A stretch of DNA of 64,000 nucleotides from Desulfatibacillum sp. Its GTDB lineage: Bacteria > Desulfobacterota > Desulfobacteria > Desulfobacterales > Desulfatibacillaceae. The notes below the pieces were generated by a model. That model saw nothing but the letters and a program-made list of their open reading frames with translations. It was not told where the DNA came from and ran no database searches. The position numbers were made by a program, and so were the translations under genes. How positions within the stretch are numbered: the first letter of the stretch is position 1; every line of letters starts with the position of its first letter. The stretch spans positions 1 through 64,000 of the forward strand of contig JAEINP010000011.1 of the NCBI GenBank assembly GCA_016342355.1, given 5' to 3'. Below, in pieces: positions 1-10,300 of this stretch.

Positions 1-294
1 TTTCGCCAGACTGCCAATGGCCAAATATACACGATATTTAATCACAGTTCTATTGCTCAGGCCAAGAAATGGATTGTCTCAAAACACCAAAATGGGAACA
101 GGAATGATTATAATTAGCTAATAAAATCTTAAATTTAAATCTTGCAAGGAACCATTTTGGGGCCCGGCCAGATGTTCCTCTCCATAATGGCGCAAATAGA
201 AGGGAATCATCCCTTCCAAATTCAATTCCGCATATTGGCGCCTCGCCTGTTTACCAGGGAGGTCTTGAGGAAGCGCCCACCCGGATTCTTTACT
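1..294. other. No supported gene at left edge
   Basis: Short open frames occur on both strands but none has a ribosome binding site, and none resembles a known family. I see only the approach to the promoter at 295. Confidence 0.5.
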
Positions 295-323
295 TTGACC
301 TATTGGCGGCTGTGGTGTAATAC
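295..323 (+). promoter_or_regulatory. Sigma-70-type promoter of the hydrolase operon
   Basis: TTGACC (295-300), a 17-base spacer and TAATAC (318-323). The -10 box ends directly before an in-frame ATG at 324. Transcripts from this promoter would start near 330, so they could not contain that ATG. This supports ATG 384 as the hydrolase start. Confidence 0.6.
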
Positions 324-383
324 ATGGCTGACAGGATAGAGTTCCCCAACGGCGTTTTTTCACGGTTTTTGAACGGTGTGCAT

Positions 384-1235
384 ATGTTTTGGTTTGTTCT
401 TGCTCTTTGTGTTTATCTGGCCCTGACTCTGGTTGCAACCTATCTGGTGCATCAACTTCCCCGAAGGCCCGTATCAGAAAGCCCTGACTGGGGAACCCTG
501 GAAGACACCCGCATTCCCACCGTGGGCGGCGGATCTCTGGAAGTCTGGAAGGTGACCCCAAACAGCCCCAGCCGCGGGACCGTGGTTTTCGCCCATGGAT
601 GGAGCCGAAACCGGGATCGCATGGTGCCACGGGCAAGGCTTTTGGGCCGTATGGGTTTTACCACGGTCATGCATAGCGCCAGGGACCATGGCAAATCCAC
701 CCCCAAACGGTGGATGCAGGCGGCCCGGTTCGCCGAGGACATCGAGGCCGTGCTGGATTGGGTCAAGGAACCGGTGATCCTCTACGGGCATTCCGCAGGA
801 GCCGGGGGGGCGATCATTGCGGCCCACAACAAGCAGAACCAGGTAAAACTGCTCATCCTGGAAGGCTGTTATCCCCACACCCGGCGGGCGCTTTTTTTTC
901 TGTATACCAGCTTCAACAAAGCCTTTGGCCTGTTACTTGGCCCCATGGTTCTGTTATGGATGAGCCTGATCTACGGAAAAATGATCGACGCCCAAAGCCC
1001 GGGCAATCTGGCGAAGCAGATTTCCATGCCCGTGCTGCTGATCCACGGGGAGTTCGACGAAAAATTTCCCCTGTCCATGGCTCGGGAATTGCTGGGATAT
1101 TTCAAGCCGGGACAGGCTTCTCTGTTTATTGGCAAGGGCTCGGGTCATAGCGATTCGCCTGACGCCCCGGGATATGAAGACGCGGTACAAAACTTTGTGA
1201 ACAGTCACTGGAAAAATCGTGACACAAAAGGATAA
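384..1235 (+). CDS. Alpha/beta hydrolase, membrane-anchored
   Basis: A serine hydrolase of the alpha/beta fold, about 283 aa from ATG 384. The N-terminus is a hydrophobic helix (FWFVLALCVYLALTLVATYL), so the enzyme is probably held in the membrane. After it come an oxyanion-type HGWSRN motif, the nucleophile elbow GHSAGAGG, an acidic HGEFDEKF segment and a late GSGHSDSP that supplies the histidine. The frame is open from ATG 324, but that codon abuts the -10 box of the promoter at 295, so 384 is preferred even though its ribosome binding site is weak. The next gene starts 4 bases after the stop, so the two are probably co-translated. The substrate cannot be read from the sequence. Confidence 0.8.
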   Translation: MFWFVLALCVYLALTLVATYLVHQLPRRPVSESPDWGTLEDTRIPTVGGGSLEVWKVTPNSPSRGTVVFAHGWSRNRDRMVPRARLLGRMGFTTVMHSARDHGKSTPKRWMQAARFAEDIEAVLDWVKEPVILYGHSAGAGGAIIAAHNKQNQVKLLILEGCYPHTRRALFFLYTSFNKAFGLLLGPMVLLWMSLIYGKMIDAQSPGNLAKQISMPVLLIHGEFDEKFPLSMARELLGYFKPGQASLFIGKGSGHSDSPDAPGYEDAVQNFVNSHWKNRDTKG

Positions 1236-1238
1236 CCA

Positions 1239-1415
1239 TTGACCGGAATGGGAAACGACAAGGCGGAGAAAGAAAACACCACTTTCCGCTGGTGTGAAAA
1301 ACGAGAGCAAATGGTTGCCGTGACTGTTTGCAGGGTCATGGCCTCCAAGAAGAAATATTGCCTCAAATGTCTGGCTAAATACGACCAGTTATCCTTATTT
1401 CCGGGATTGAAATAG
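1239..1415 (+). CDS. Small cysteine-rich protein (58 aa)
   Basis: A 58-codon frame starting with TTG at 1239 (alternative ATG 1248). AAAGGA at 1227-1232 overlaps the end of the hydrolase gene and lies 6-7 bases before the TTG. The product has a WCEKREQ segment, a second cysteine 12 residues later (VTVCRVM), and a basic YCLKCLAKYDQ segment. Spacing is C-x11-C-x9-C-x2-C, which would suit a small metal site. It lies 3 bases after the hydrolase stop and 7 bases before the YkgJ-type gene, also a Cys-cluster protein, so a shared metal-related role is plausible. I do not recognise the family. Confidence 0.6.
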   Translation: MTGMGNDKAEKENTTFRWCEKREQMVAVTVCRVMASKKKYCLKCLAKYDQLSLFPGLK

Positions 1416-1422
1416 GCCCCCT

Positions 1423-2067
1423 ATGAATAAAAAGACCACCGCGCTCATGCGCCTGTATTCCCTGCTGGAACGTACCGCCGCGCCCTGGCCGGTTGTTTGC
1501 GAAAAAGGGTGCGCCTCGTGCTGCACCACCCATGTGACCATGACCACCCTGGAAGGCCAAGCCATCCTGGACTATCTTTTCAAGGCGGGCGATAAACCCG
1601 TGCCTCAAAACCAGGGGCTGGGAGAGCTCTTCAGGCCCGCCATCACCACCAACGGCCTGGCCCGGTGCTGCATGGAACGCAGGGAGCCCCCGGTGGAACA
1701 AAAACCGGATCACTTCAACCCCTGCCCGTTTTTGGAAGACAATGCCTGCACCATATATCCGGTCCGCCCCCTGGGATGCCGGGTTATGCTGTCCAGCAAA
1801 CGTTGCAGGGCCGGGGGATATGCTGAAATGGAAGACTACTGGCTGACGCTAAACCAGGTTTTCCTCCAGGCTGTGGAAGCCCTGGATTGCCCGGGGAAAT
1901 TCGGCAACATGTCCCTGGTTTTGAAATTCCTGGATTCCGGTCAGGAGGAGGAAGCGCTTCTCACCAATGAACCTGTCCCAGGGCTTATGATCCCCCGGGA
2001 ACACCAGGAGGATGCAGGTCCCGTGCTGGCGGAAATCAACCGCATTTTGGCCGGCGCCATGGGCTGA
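1423..2067 (+). CDS. YkgJ-family cysteine cluster protein
   Basis: A 214-aa protein of the YkgJ (CxxCxxCC zinc/iron-chelating) family. The N-terminal half carries CEKGCASCCTTH near residues 27-38. The middle has a CCMER pair and the family hallmark NPCPFLEDNACTIYPVRPLGCR. These cysteines are thought to bind a metal, but the cellular role of the family is poorly known. It is the third gene of the operon starting at 384. It converges on recD with only 5 bases between the stop codons, so the two transcription units share their 3' boundary. Confidence 0.88.
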   Translation: MNKKTTALMRLYSLLERTAAPWPVVCEKGCASCCTTHVTMTTLEGQAILDYLFKAGDKPVPQNQGLGELFRPAITTNGLARCCMERREPPVEQKPDHFNPCPFLEDNACTIYPVRPLGCRVMLSSKRCRAGGYAEMEDYWLTLNQVFLQAVEALDCPGKFGNMSLVLKFLDSGQEEEALLTNEPVPGLMIPREHQEDAGPVLAEINRILAGAMG

Positions 2068-2072
2068 GCTCC

Positions 2073-3848
2073 CTATTCGCTGTCAGGCGCCCATAAGGCG
2101 TCCTGCAACCCTGAAGGCCGGTGGGTCGGGCTTTGCACGGCCTTTCTCAAGGAAGGCAGGCTTCCCACAATGTGAAGCCCGGACCGGGCGCGTGTGATGG
2201 CGGTATAGAGCAATTCCCTGGTCAGCACAGGCGAGTTTTCCTGGGGCAGGATCAACAAAACAGAGGTGAATTCCGAACCCTGGCTTTTGTGCACGGTCAT
2301 AGCGAAAGCTGTGTCGTGGGCCGGGAGCATGGATCGGGCATAATGCCTGAATTCTCCCTGACCTCCTGGAAAAATCACCTGTCCCGCCATGTGAATTCCA
2401 TTATCCCCGTTGAATAGTTCCATCTCGCTGTCGTTCCGGTTGATGACCACAGGTCGCTTTTCAAACCATGGAAAATCCTGGGGGCGAATCACCCCCTCCT
2501 GCAAAAATATGGCTTCCACTTGGCTGTTGGCAGCGTTCACGCCCCACGGCCCCTGGCGCACCCCGCATAAAATGCGAAACCCGGTAAATTTTTCCAAAGC
2601 CTCCCGGGGTGTGCTCGCTTCCATGTATTGGGAAAAACCTTCCTTTAACGGAGCCGCCAGCAACGGGGGGAGGCTTTGGGGATTGCTGACAGGGCTGTAA
2701 ATGATTTCCCTGCCCTGGTGCAGACTCTCCACGGCTCCGGCCACATCGCCTTCCACCACAAACCTCGCCAGTTCGCCAATCCCCGAATCCTTGGAAAAAC
2801 GGTAATTTTTTGTAAGATGCACGATGCTGTCCGCGATGGGCGGAAGGCCATCCTCTTGTTGGACTTTTTGGCCTGTCACCTTGGTGATTGTCCGGGACCA
2901 TTCCGGAGAAAAACACCGGGCTCCGGGGCCGGAGCAAATGTCGCCCATGACCGACCCTGGCCCGACGGAGGCAAGCTGGTCCTTGTCGCCCAATAGAATC
3001 AATTTGGCATGGTCGGGAAGGGCTTCCATAAGCCGGGCCATAAGAGCCAAGTCCACCATGGAGGCTTCGTCCACAATGAGAATGTCGGCATGGAGCGGAT
3101 TTTTAGCGTGGTGCAAAAATTGGTTCGAGTTGAAACGCGCACCCATGAGCCGATGGATTGTTTTGGATCCCGAAGGGATGGCGTCCTGTAACTCCTTGGG
3201 GATGTCCAGCTTGCCCAACTCCTTGCCAAGGGATTCCAGCAGACGGGCGGCAGCCTTGCCCGTGGGCGCGGTAATGGCGATGGTTGGCGGTTTTTCTTTT
3301 GCCAGGGTTAACAACAGAAAGACAATACGAGCCACAATGGTGGTTTTTCCGGTACCGGGGCCGCCGGAAATCACGGAAAACCGGCGCAGGACAGCCGTTG
3401 CCGCAGCCACTTTTTGCCAGTCGGTTTCATTTTCAGGCAAAGGCGCGAAAAGCCGGTCCAACTCCCTGGTCAGCCCTGGTATATCTGCATACTGAGGGTC
3501 CGGCCCGCACCACGCACGGACTTTTTTCGCCACAAGGGCTTGGTCTTCGAAATACCTGTGCAGATACAGCCTGCCTGCATGATCCAGGATTAGGGGTTTG
3601 TAGTCCCCGGGCATGCCGACAACCGGGGATTTTCGCAGGGCCTGCACCCAACTGGAGGTGTCTTGCTGGAAATCTTGTTCAAGGAGCATGCCTGGCTTCA
3701 ACTCGGAGTCCAATTCCACGCAGGTGTGGCCTGCGCGGGTTTTTTGGGATGCCAGGGCTGCGGCTGAATGGAGTATGGGGTCACGGCCGCCTGCCAACCG
3801 TTCCAGAAAGGAAGCAAACCGAACATCTATCTCTTCAAATTCATTCAT
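2073..3848 (-). CDS. recD: Exodeoxyribonuclease V alpha subunit RecD
   Basis: The 5'-3' helicase motor of RecBCD, which processes double-strand ends for repair and destroys linear foreign DNA. The 591-aa product has Walker A GGPGTGKTT (162-170), the Walker B segment DILIVDEASMVD, a motif-III-like LLGDKDQLASVGPG and the C-terminal signature FAMTVHKSQGSEF followed by LLYTAITRA, all typical of RecD. The length is near the E. coli protein (608 aa). Its ATG overlaps the recB TGA by 4 bases (ATGA), so it is translationally coupled as the last gene of recC-recB-recD. Confidence 0.95.
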   Translation of the reverse strand: MNEFEEIDVRFASFLERLAGGRDPILHSAAALASQKTRAGHTCVELDSELKPGMLLEQDFQQDTSSWVQALRKSPVVGMPGDYKPLILDHAGRLYLHRYFEDQALVAKKVRAWCGPDPQYADIPGLTRELDRLFAPLPENETDWQKVAAATAVLRRFSVISGGPGTGKTTIVARIVFLLLTLAKEKPPTIAITAPTGKAAARLLESLGKELGKLDIPKELQDAIPSGSKTIHRLMGARFNSNQFLHHAKNPLHADILIVDEASMVDLALMARLMEALPDHAKLILLGDKDQLASVGPGSVMGDICSGPGARCFSPEWSRTITKVTGQKVQQEDGLPPIADSIVHLTKNYRFSKDSGIGELARFVVEGDVAGAVESLHQGREIIYSPVSNPQSLPPLLAAPLKEGFSQYMEASTPREALEKFTGFRILCGVRQGPWGVNAANSQVEAIFLQEGVIRPQDFPWFEKRPVVINRNDSEMELFNGDNGIHMAGQVIFPGGQGEFRHYARSMLPAHDTAFAMTVHKSQGSEFTSVLLILPQENSPVLTRELLYTAITRARSGLHIVGSLPSLRKAVQSPTHRPSGLQDALWAPDSE

Positions 3849-6800
3849 AAAAGATTGCTCTTAAGGTGTTGGATTGTTTCCCTGGATGGGCAGTCATGAA
3901 AAATACCGTATTCAGGCCCCTTACGTTTATCCACACCCCTCAAAAAAATGTAAAAGACACCGCCAAAGTCGCGTTCGTATGTATAGCCTTTCAGCCTTTG
4001 TTTAAGATGCAGGTCCAGGGCCAGAGTGTAGAGAAGGTATTGCAAATCGTACTTATGGTGCATCATGGCCCGGGCCAGGGATTCCTGACCATAATCCTCC
4101 ACCTGATTCCCCAGGTGGTTGGATTTCCAGTCCACAATGTAATACCGGCCTTCAAAACAAAAAACCATGTCCATGAAACCGCGGATAAAACCTTTTACCG
4201 GCGAGAAAAACAGCCTGCCGTTGTTTTTCTCGGGGCCTGTCCCAAACACCTCGGCAAAGGACCCGGGCGATATTTTTTTTATGGGAAAATAAAATTCCAT
4301 TTCATTGGACCGGGCGGACAAGGGAATGTGGCTGAGGGTGAAATCCTGCCCGCCATTTTGCAAAGGGCAGGATAAGACATTATCCACCATGTTTGTAACC
4401 GGGGAAATCCATTGTTCCTCAAATCCATAGACAGCCAGTTTTTCCGCCGCAAGGTCTTGGGGAAATCCCGGTTTCACTGAAGTAAAGTCCATGTTTTCAA
4501 AAAGATCATGAAGCATGATTCCCGGACCGGTCCCCCGAGGAAAGGTAAATATGTTGATGCCCTCCTCCTCGGATTCCGGCAAAATCTCTTGCTGCAAACC
4601 GGGGATGACGGCTTCGTCGTTGCCGGGTTCGGCCTTGCCGGGCTTGTCCATGGAAAGGGCCGAAAAACTGGTGACATTCCAGGAAAGGTCCGGGCTTCCC
4701 GCAAACTGCCTATGCTCCAACAGAGGGGCTGGGGCGCATCCCTCCAGGGAAGCGGGAAAAATTTCCTCCGGCGGCGCCAGAACACGTATGCAGCCATTGG
4801 AATCCCTGGCCAGCTCTTCCAGGTCACCGGGCAGGTCCTGGAGGACCATTGGGACGGACACCTTGCCTTTGTCTACACGGCCCCCGTGGAGGAGATAGGC
4901 CGGGGCGGATGTCCCCGCCTTGTTGATGGCGCCCCAAAGCACATAACACCGCTGTTTTGCCCGGGTAAGGGCAACGTAGGCAAGGCGCACGTTTTCGGCC
5001 AGGGTTTCCAATTGGGCGAGGTCTTTGTTAGGGGAAGATTCCCCCCGCAGGTCCAATGTCAGGCGTTCGTTGTTTTCCGGGTCATGAAAAGTGAGAGGTT
5101 CCCCTTTTCTGGGCAGAGAATCCTGGCAAAGGAACGGGCAGAAAACCACGGGGAACTCAAGCCCCTTGCTTCCGTGCATGGTCACCACCTGGACGGCCTG
5201 GGCATCGCTTTCCAAGCGCAGTTGGTGCTCCTCGCTCCGTGGCGTGGCCGGGTCCATCTGTCGGTCCAACCATTTTATGAGGCCCGAAACGCCGAGTTTT
5301 CTTTCCTTTTCCGCCTGATGGAGCACCTCGGCAAGGTGCATGATGTTAGTCAGACGCCGCTCCCCTTCCGGTAAGGACAAAAGGGTGGCTGGCGCGTCTT
5401 GTCCTCGCAGGAATGTCATGAACATGCGTATAAAACCATGCTGTTGCCAACTCTCATGCAAGCCGGAGAACAGACTGAGGACGGTTTCCACCTCGGCCTC
5501 GCCCGGAATCAGCCTTTCCAGCCTATGGGCCGGCCAGTTTAGCAAACTAGTGCTGAGGGCGGATTTAATGCCCGGGAGGCGGTTGTTGGCGATAGCCGCC
5601 AGAATTCTGCGGGTTTCCAGGGCTTCGGGTGTTTCGAAAAGATTGCCTGTCTTTTTTAAAACACTGTGGATTCCCGCTTGTCTGAGCCCTTCCTGCACTG
5701 CCAGAGCCTGGGAATTTTTCCGCACCAGAATGGCTATGTCTTCGGGAGAATACTCTCCTTTGTGCTTGCTGGACAACAAGCGGCTGATTTCCGAGGCTAC
5801 GGCCTGCACGGCAATGTCCTGGGCCATGCCAATTCCTACGGCCTTGCCATCCCGGGGAGGCAGCACCCAAATATCCATGGGCGGGCTCTGGCCTTTTTCC
5901 GGCCCCGTGCAGGGGGCAATATCCGGTTTGGGCAGCGCCGGGGTGAAACGGATTTCCTCAAGCACAAAGGGGTTTTTATTACGGGAAAAAATGCTGTTCA
6001 CAGCCTGGATCAGTGGGGGGGAGGAGCGCCAGTTATGAGTAAGCGTATAGTTTTTTTCCGCCTTTCTGGAAGCCTGAAGATAGGAAAAAAGATCGGCGCC
6101 GCGAAACGCATATATGGCCTGTTTGGGGTCCCCAATGAGAAAAAGCACCTGATTGCGCCCTGAAAACAGGGCTTGGAAAATTTCGTACTGGGCAGAGTCC
6201 GTGTCCTGAAATTCGTCGATAAGGGCGGCCAGATATTTTTTCCGAACAGTCGCCACCAGGGCAGGACCCATGGGGCTGGAAAGGGCGTTTTTAAAGTTAA
6301 TTACCAAATCATCGAAAAACCTTATGTCTTTGGCGTTTTTTCGTTTAGGAATGGTTTTCTCGCCAAACCGGAAGATCTCCCTATCCAGGTAAAGAAGAAA
6401 CTGGTCCAGTTCCTGCTCCATGTCTTGGGCTGCTGTTTGCAAATCCTGGCACAGGCGGAAGAATTCCAGGTCTGGCACGGTACAGTTCTTCTTTGTGCCG
6501 TCCTGTATACAATCCAAAGTAAAATATTTGAACTGCTCAAACAGGGGAAAGCCCATGCCCTCTTGGTTTACATAGGCTTCCATGGCCGTGATAAAGGCCT
6601 GGGCCTTGCCGTTTTCATCCGTAGGTTTACCGTACTGATTGGCTTTAAGGTTTCCGCTTTTAAGGACTGTCAACACCTGATCCCTGGACTGGGGCCAAGA
6701 TTGGGCCACCATCTTCCTGGCGTTTTCAAATTGGCTTTGGGCTGCAAGATCTGGCCGGTCTGCCTGGGGCGCCACTGCAATGCCCGGATATTTGGCGTGA

Positions 6801-7360
6801 TAAGCCAGCAATTTTGCATAATGGGAAGGGGTGCGGTTTTTTTGTATAGCATGGGCAATGAGGGATAAGGGGGCTTGGTAAAACTCCTTGCGCCAAAAAT
6901 CCTGAGCAATTTCCAGGAAAAAATCCCTGGTTTCCGTCACCAGGGCGGCGTCAAAGGAAACTCCCGATTCAAAAGCGCTTTCTCCCAGGATGCGTTGGCA
7001 AAACCCGTGTATGGTGAAAATGGCGGCTTCGTCAAACCTGCGGATGGCGTCTTCCACGCGCAGCCTGCTCAGGGTGGAATGGTTTTCCTGCACAATTTTT
7101 TCCACAAAGGGATCGTCCACAGGCAGGCCGGCAAAAGCATCCCGGGCGATTTTCAAACGTTGCCGTATGCGGTCCTTCAACTCCTGGGTGGCGGCTACCG
7201 TAAAGGTTACCACCAGGATTTGTTCTATAAACAGCCTTTTCTCAATGAGCAGACGCAAAAACAAGCTGGTGAGAGTGTATGTCTTGCCCGTGCCTGCCGA
7301 GGCCTCTATGAGATTCACCCCTTCCAGGGGGGCATATTGCGCTTCGGAAGCCTTTGCCAT
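3845..7360 (-). CDS. recB: Exodeoxyribonuclease V beta subunit RecB
   Basis: The 3'-5' helicase and nuclease subunit of RecBCD, about 1171 aa. Walker A is SAGTGKT at 21-27, followed by UvrD-like motifs: IDEFQDTDSAQYEIF (Walker B), LIGDPKQAIYAFRGAD, VVTMHGSKGLEFPVVF and RLAYVALTRAK. The C-terminal nuclease domain carries FIRGFMDMVFCFEGRYYIVDWKSNHLG, which includes the conserved D-x-K of RecB-type nucleases. ATG 7360 overlaps the recC stop as TAATG, so I prefer it to a GTG six bases upstream. All catalytic motifs look intact. Confidence 0.95.
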   Translation of the reverse strand: MAKASEAQYAPLEGVNLIEASAGTGKTYTLTSLFLRLLIEKRLFIEQILVVTFTVAATQELKDRIRQRLKIARDAFAGLPVDDPFVEKIVQENHSTLSRLRVEDAIRRFDEAAIFTIHGFCQRILGESAFESGVSFDAALVTETRDFFLEIAQDFWRKEFYQAPLSLIAHAIQKNRTPSHYAKLLAYHAKYPGIAVAPQADRPDLAAQSQFENARKMVAQSWPQSRDQVLTVLKSGNLKANQYGKPTDENGKAQAFITAMEAYVNQEGMGFPLFEQFKYFTLDCIQDGTKKNCTVPDLEFFRLCQDLQTAAQDMEQELDQFLLYLDREIFRFGEKTIPKRKNAKDIRFFDDLVINFKNALSSPMGPALVATVRKKYLAALIDEFQDTDSAQYEIFQALFSGRNQVLFLIGDPKQAIYAFRGADLFSYLQASRKAEKNYTLTHNWRSSPPLIQAVNSIFSRNKNPFVLEEIRFTPALPKPDIAPCTGPEKGQSPPMDIWVLPPRDGKAVGIGMAQDIAVQAVASEISRLLSSKHKGEYSPEDIAILVRKNSQALAVQEGLRQAGIHSVLKKTGNLFETPEALETRRILAAIANNRLPGIKSALSTSLLNWPAHRLERLIPGEAEVETVLSLFSGLHESWQQHGFIRMFMTFLRGQDAPATLLSLPEGERRLTNIMHLAEVLHQAEKERKLGVSGLIKWLDRQMDPATPRSEEHQLRLESDAQAVQVVTMHGSKGLEFPVVFCPFLCQDSLPRKGEPLTFHDPENNERLTLDLRGESSPNKDLAQLETLAENVRLAYVALTRAKQRCYVLWGAINKAGTSAPAYLLHGGRVDKGKVSVPMVLQDLPGDLEELARDSNGCIRVLAPPEEIFPASLEGCAPAPLLEHRQFAGSPDLSWNVTSFSALSMDKPGKAEPGNDEAVIPGLQQEILPESEEEGINIFTFPRGTGPGIMLHDLFENMDFTSVKPGFPQDLAAEKLAVYGFEEQWISPVTNMVDNVLSCPLQNGGQDFTLSHIPLSARSNEMEFYFPIKKISPGSFAEVFGTGPEKNNGRLFFSPVKGFIRGFMDMVFCFEGRYYIVDWKSNHLGNQVEDYGQESLARAMMHHKYDLQYLLYTLALDLHLKQRLKGYTYERDFGGVFYIFLRGVDKRKGPEYGIFHDCPSRETIQHLKSNLL

Positions 7361-10300
7361 TACCACCCTCCCTCTTGCTGATACTCCAGGACCGGCCCGA
7401 AAACCCGGGTTGCTATGGCCTGAAAATCCCGGGAAAGGGGGTTTTGGCCTTCAAAACACAAGGCTGAATAGGCGTTCAGGGACTCCCCGTTATTGTAAAA
7501 TCCAGGTTCCCACTTGCCCCGCGCTGCGCCAAGGGCTTTGGCATGGTCCCTGGACGTTGCCAGGGCTTTGGCGAAAGCAAAGGATGTCTCGGGGAAAAAA
7601 GGGACAGGTTTTTCCAGGCCTTGGGAGAAGATGGATAGTAGCTCCGCCAAATGCCTTAGGGCTTCATCCTCTGGCAGACCATCAAAACGCACTGTTTTGT
7701 CTATGCCCGCATAAAAAGTTTCCAGTCCGGACTCAGGCTTGGCAAGGCACAGTAAAAGATGCCGTATCCACGCGTTTAACCGGTCATAGGCCTTGACCGT
7801 GGCTGTCCGGTATAAAAAAAGGCCTTGGGGGCCTACGGGGTCCAGCCTTCCACGGACCCGGTATCCCTCCAGTTCCACCTCTGCATCAATGCGCCGGGTG
7901 GCGCTGGCGAGCCTGGAGGCTGTATTTTTTGCAAAGGAGGCCATTTGTTCCGCCAGTTGGTTAAAGGCCCATGTCCCCACGTTTCCATGGGGAAGTTCCC
8001 CTTGTGCTTTGGCCATGGGGAATAGATCCATAGGATGATGACCCTGAGCGGTTTTTTCCACCATAAGGCCAGCCATGCGATGCCTCTCCAGTCCGCCAAG
8101 ATTGAATGGCTCCGCGCTTTCCACAACGCCGGACAACTCATCCAGGACTAACCCAATCCTTTCCCGCAGGAAAAAGCGTGCGGGAAGCCTGAAAAAACTG
8201 CAAAGGGTTTCCAGGTCCACAGAGCGTTCGGCATCTTGGGGCATGGCAATGGATTGCTGGAAAAAAACCCGGGGAGACTTTCTACTTTTTTGCAACATTA
8301 TGGCTGCCTGGCAAAGCTGACGGGAATAACTGAAAAGGCCGGGCGTTTGTCCGGAAAAATAGGCAGGATCAAAAGCCTGCAACTTATGGATAGTTATTAG
8401 AGGACTTGCCTGGGAAAGATCAAAACCCGCCTCCACATAGTCGATCAACTCACTCACCAGGGGGGAGGGGCACAAAGGGGCGTTATCCTGTATGCCCTGG
8501 CCCACATAGGAAATATGAAGCGTCTTTTCCGCGTTAAGAATAGCTTGCAAAAAGGCGAACCGGTCATCCCCCCGAGGGGATCGGTCTCCCAGTTTTGGGG
8601 ATCGGGCCATGTAGTCAAACCCCAACGCTACTTCCTGCCGGGGAAAAGCGCCGTCATCCATCCCCACCAGGCAAATCAACGGCGATGGAATCCCCGCGCC
8701 CTGGCTGATGGAACAAAAATTGATGCCCCGCCTCATTATGCCTGCGCTGGGCATGCTTTTACCCAGAAGGTTTATGAGACCAGCCTTAACCACGGAAATC
8801 GACACCGGTTGGAAAAAACCGTGCTCTGTCTCAGCTGCGGATAATTTGGACAGGGCAATTTGCAGTAAATGGATGTCGTCGGTTTCCGGGCCAAGGAAAT
8901 CAAAAACCATTCCCTCCAGGATATTTACCCATTCCACAATGGTGTGGGGATGGGTCATTTTTTCAGATAAACTGACCAGGGAGGCGACAAAACCGGTAAA
9001 ACGGCCCAACAGGGGAGCATCCTCCATGGCAAGGTCGTCAAAGGGGCTGATGCCCTGGAAAAAATCCTCCTGGCTGCCGGACATGGCATAGCCCAGCAAA
9101 AGGCGATCCAGGCCGCTTTCCCAGGTGTTTTCCCCCATGCCGGGCAATCCAAGGGCCTGTCGGCTGTCCGCATTTGCCCCCCATCGGATGCGGGTCTGTG
9201 AGACCCATTGGGCAAGGGTGTCCTGGTCTGTTTCAAAAAAACCAAATTTTTCCGCCACCGGGGGCAGACCCGCTGCATCCAGGACTGAAACAGCTTCAAA
9301 ACGGCCCTGGCATAGCTCCATGATTTCCAGGAAGGCGTTGATGCCGGGGCTGATTGTCCGGATTTCCTTGTGGGCGATGCTATACGGAATGCGGGTTCCA
9401 TCGGACCCGGGGGAGGAAAAAACAGCCTCCACATAGGGAGCGTAAAGATCCATGTCCGGGGCCATGACCAGAATATCCCGAGGCTCCAGGCCAGGGTTTT
9501 CTTCCAGGAAACGGAGCACGTGATCATAAAGCACTTCCATTTCCCGCATGGGGCTGTGGCAATTATGGATGGATAGGGAGCGGTCTCCCTTGGGCGCCTG
9601 GCGTTTTTCCGGACTCTCTGCACCCGTCAAATCCAGTATTTCACCCTGAATCATTCCCAGCAATTCCACCCCAAAGGGTTCTGCGTAGATTTCCTCAGGA
9701 TGACAATCCCTGTCTATGAGCAGGCTTAAAAAATCCCGTCCAACCCCTCCCAGGGTGGCCAAAAGGGCATTGCCCTTTTCCAGATGCAATTCCTCGTGAG
9801 GGGTAAAAGGACTCTGGGATGTGATACGCGTTATCTGTCTGTTGGAAAGCGCATCGGCCCAATATTGCCTGCACGGACTGACATGGAAAAGATTTACAGG
9901 CAGGACTCGGCTTAAACCTGAAAAAATACTCAGGTGGTATGGCGGCATGCCCCATACCCCGAACAAGGAAATCCGTTTGGGAAGTGACTCCGGGGCGGGG
10001 GAAGATGTGTCCAAAGCCCTGAAAAAATCCTGTTGCAGGGCGGGTCTATGCTGCCGGGGGAAATCCCGGCTGATTTCCCGCCATAACAATGCCTGCCAAT
10101 GTTCCCCTTTGCCCTGATCCCAGTTCAAAACCATTCCTGGCCTGAACAGCAGGTAACGGTCAAAGACTCCTGCCACCCGGCTGCTTAGCCCAAAGCGCTT
10201 GCGTCCGTCCGGGTCGTCCTGCAGGTATCGTTGGATTTCCGTGAACGGAGGGGAATCCAGGAATCGGTCCAAGGCATCCATGATACGCCAGGTCATGGCC

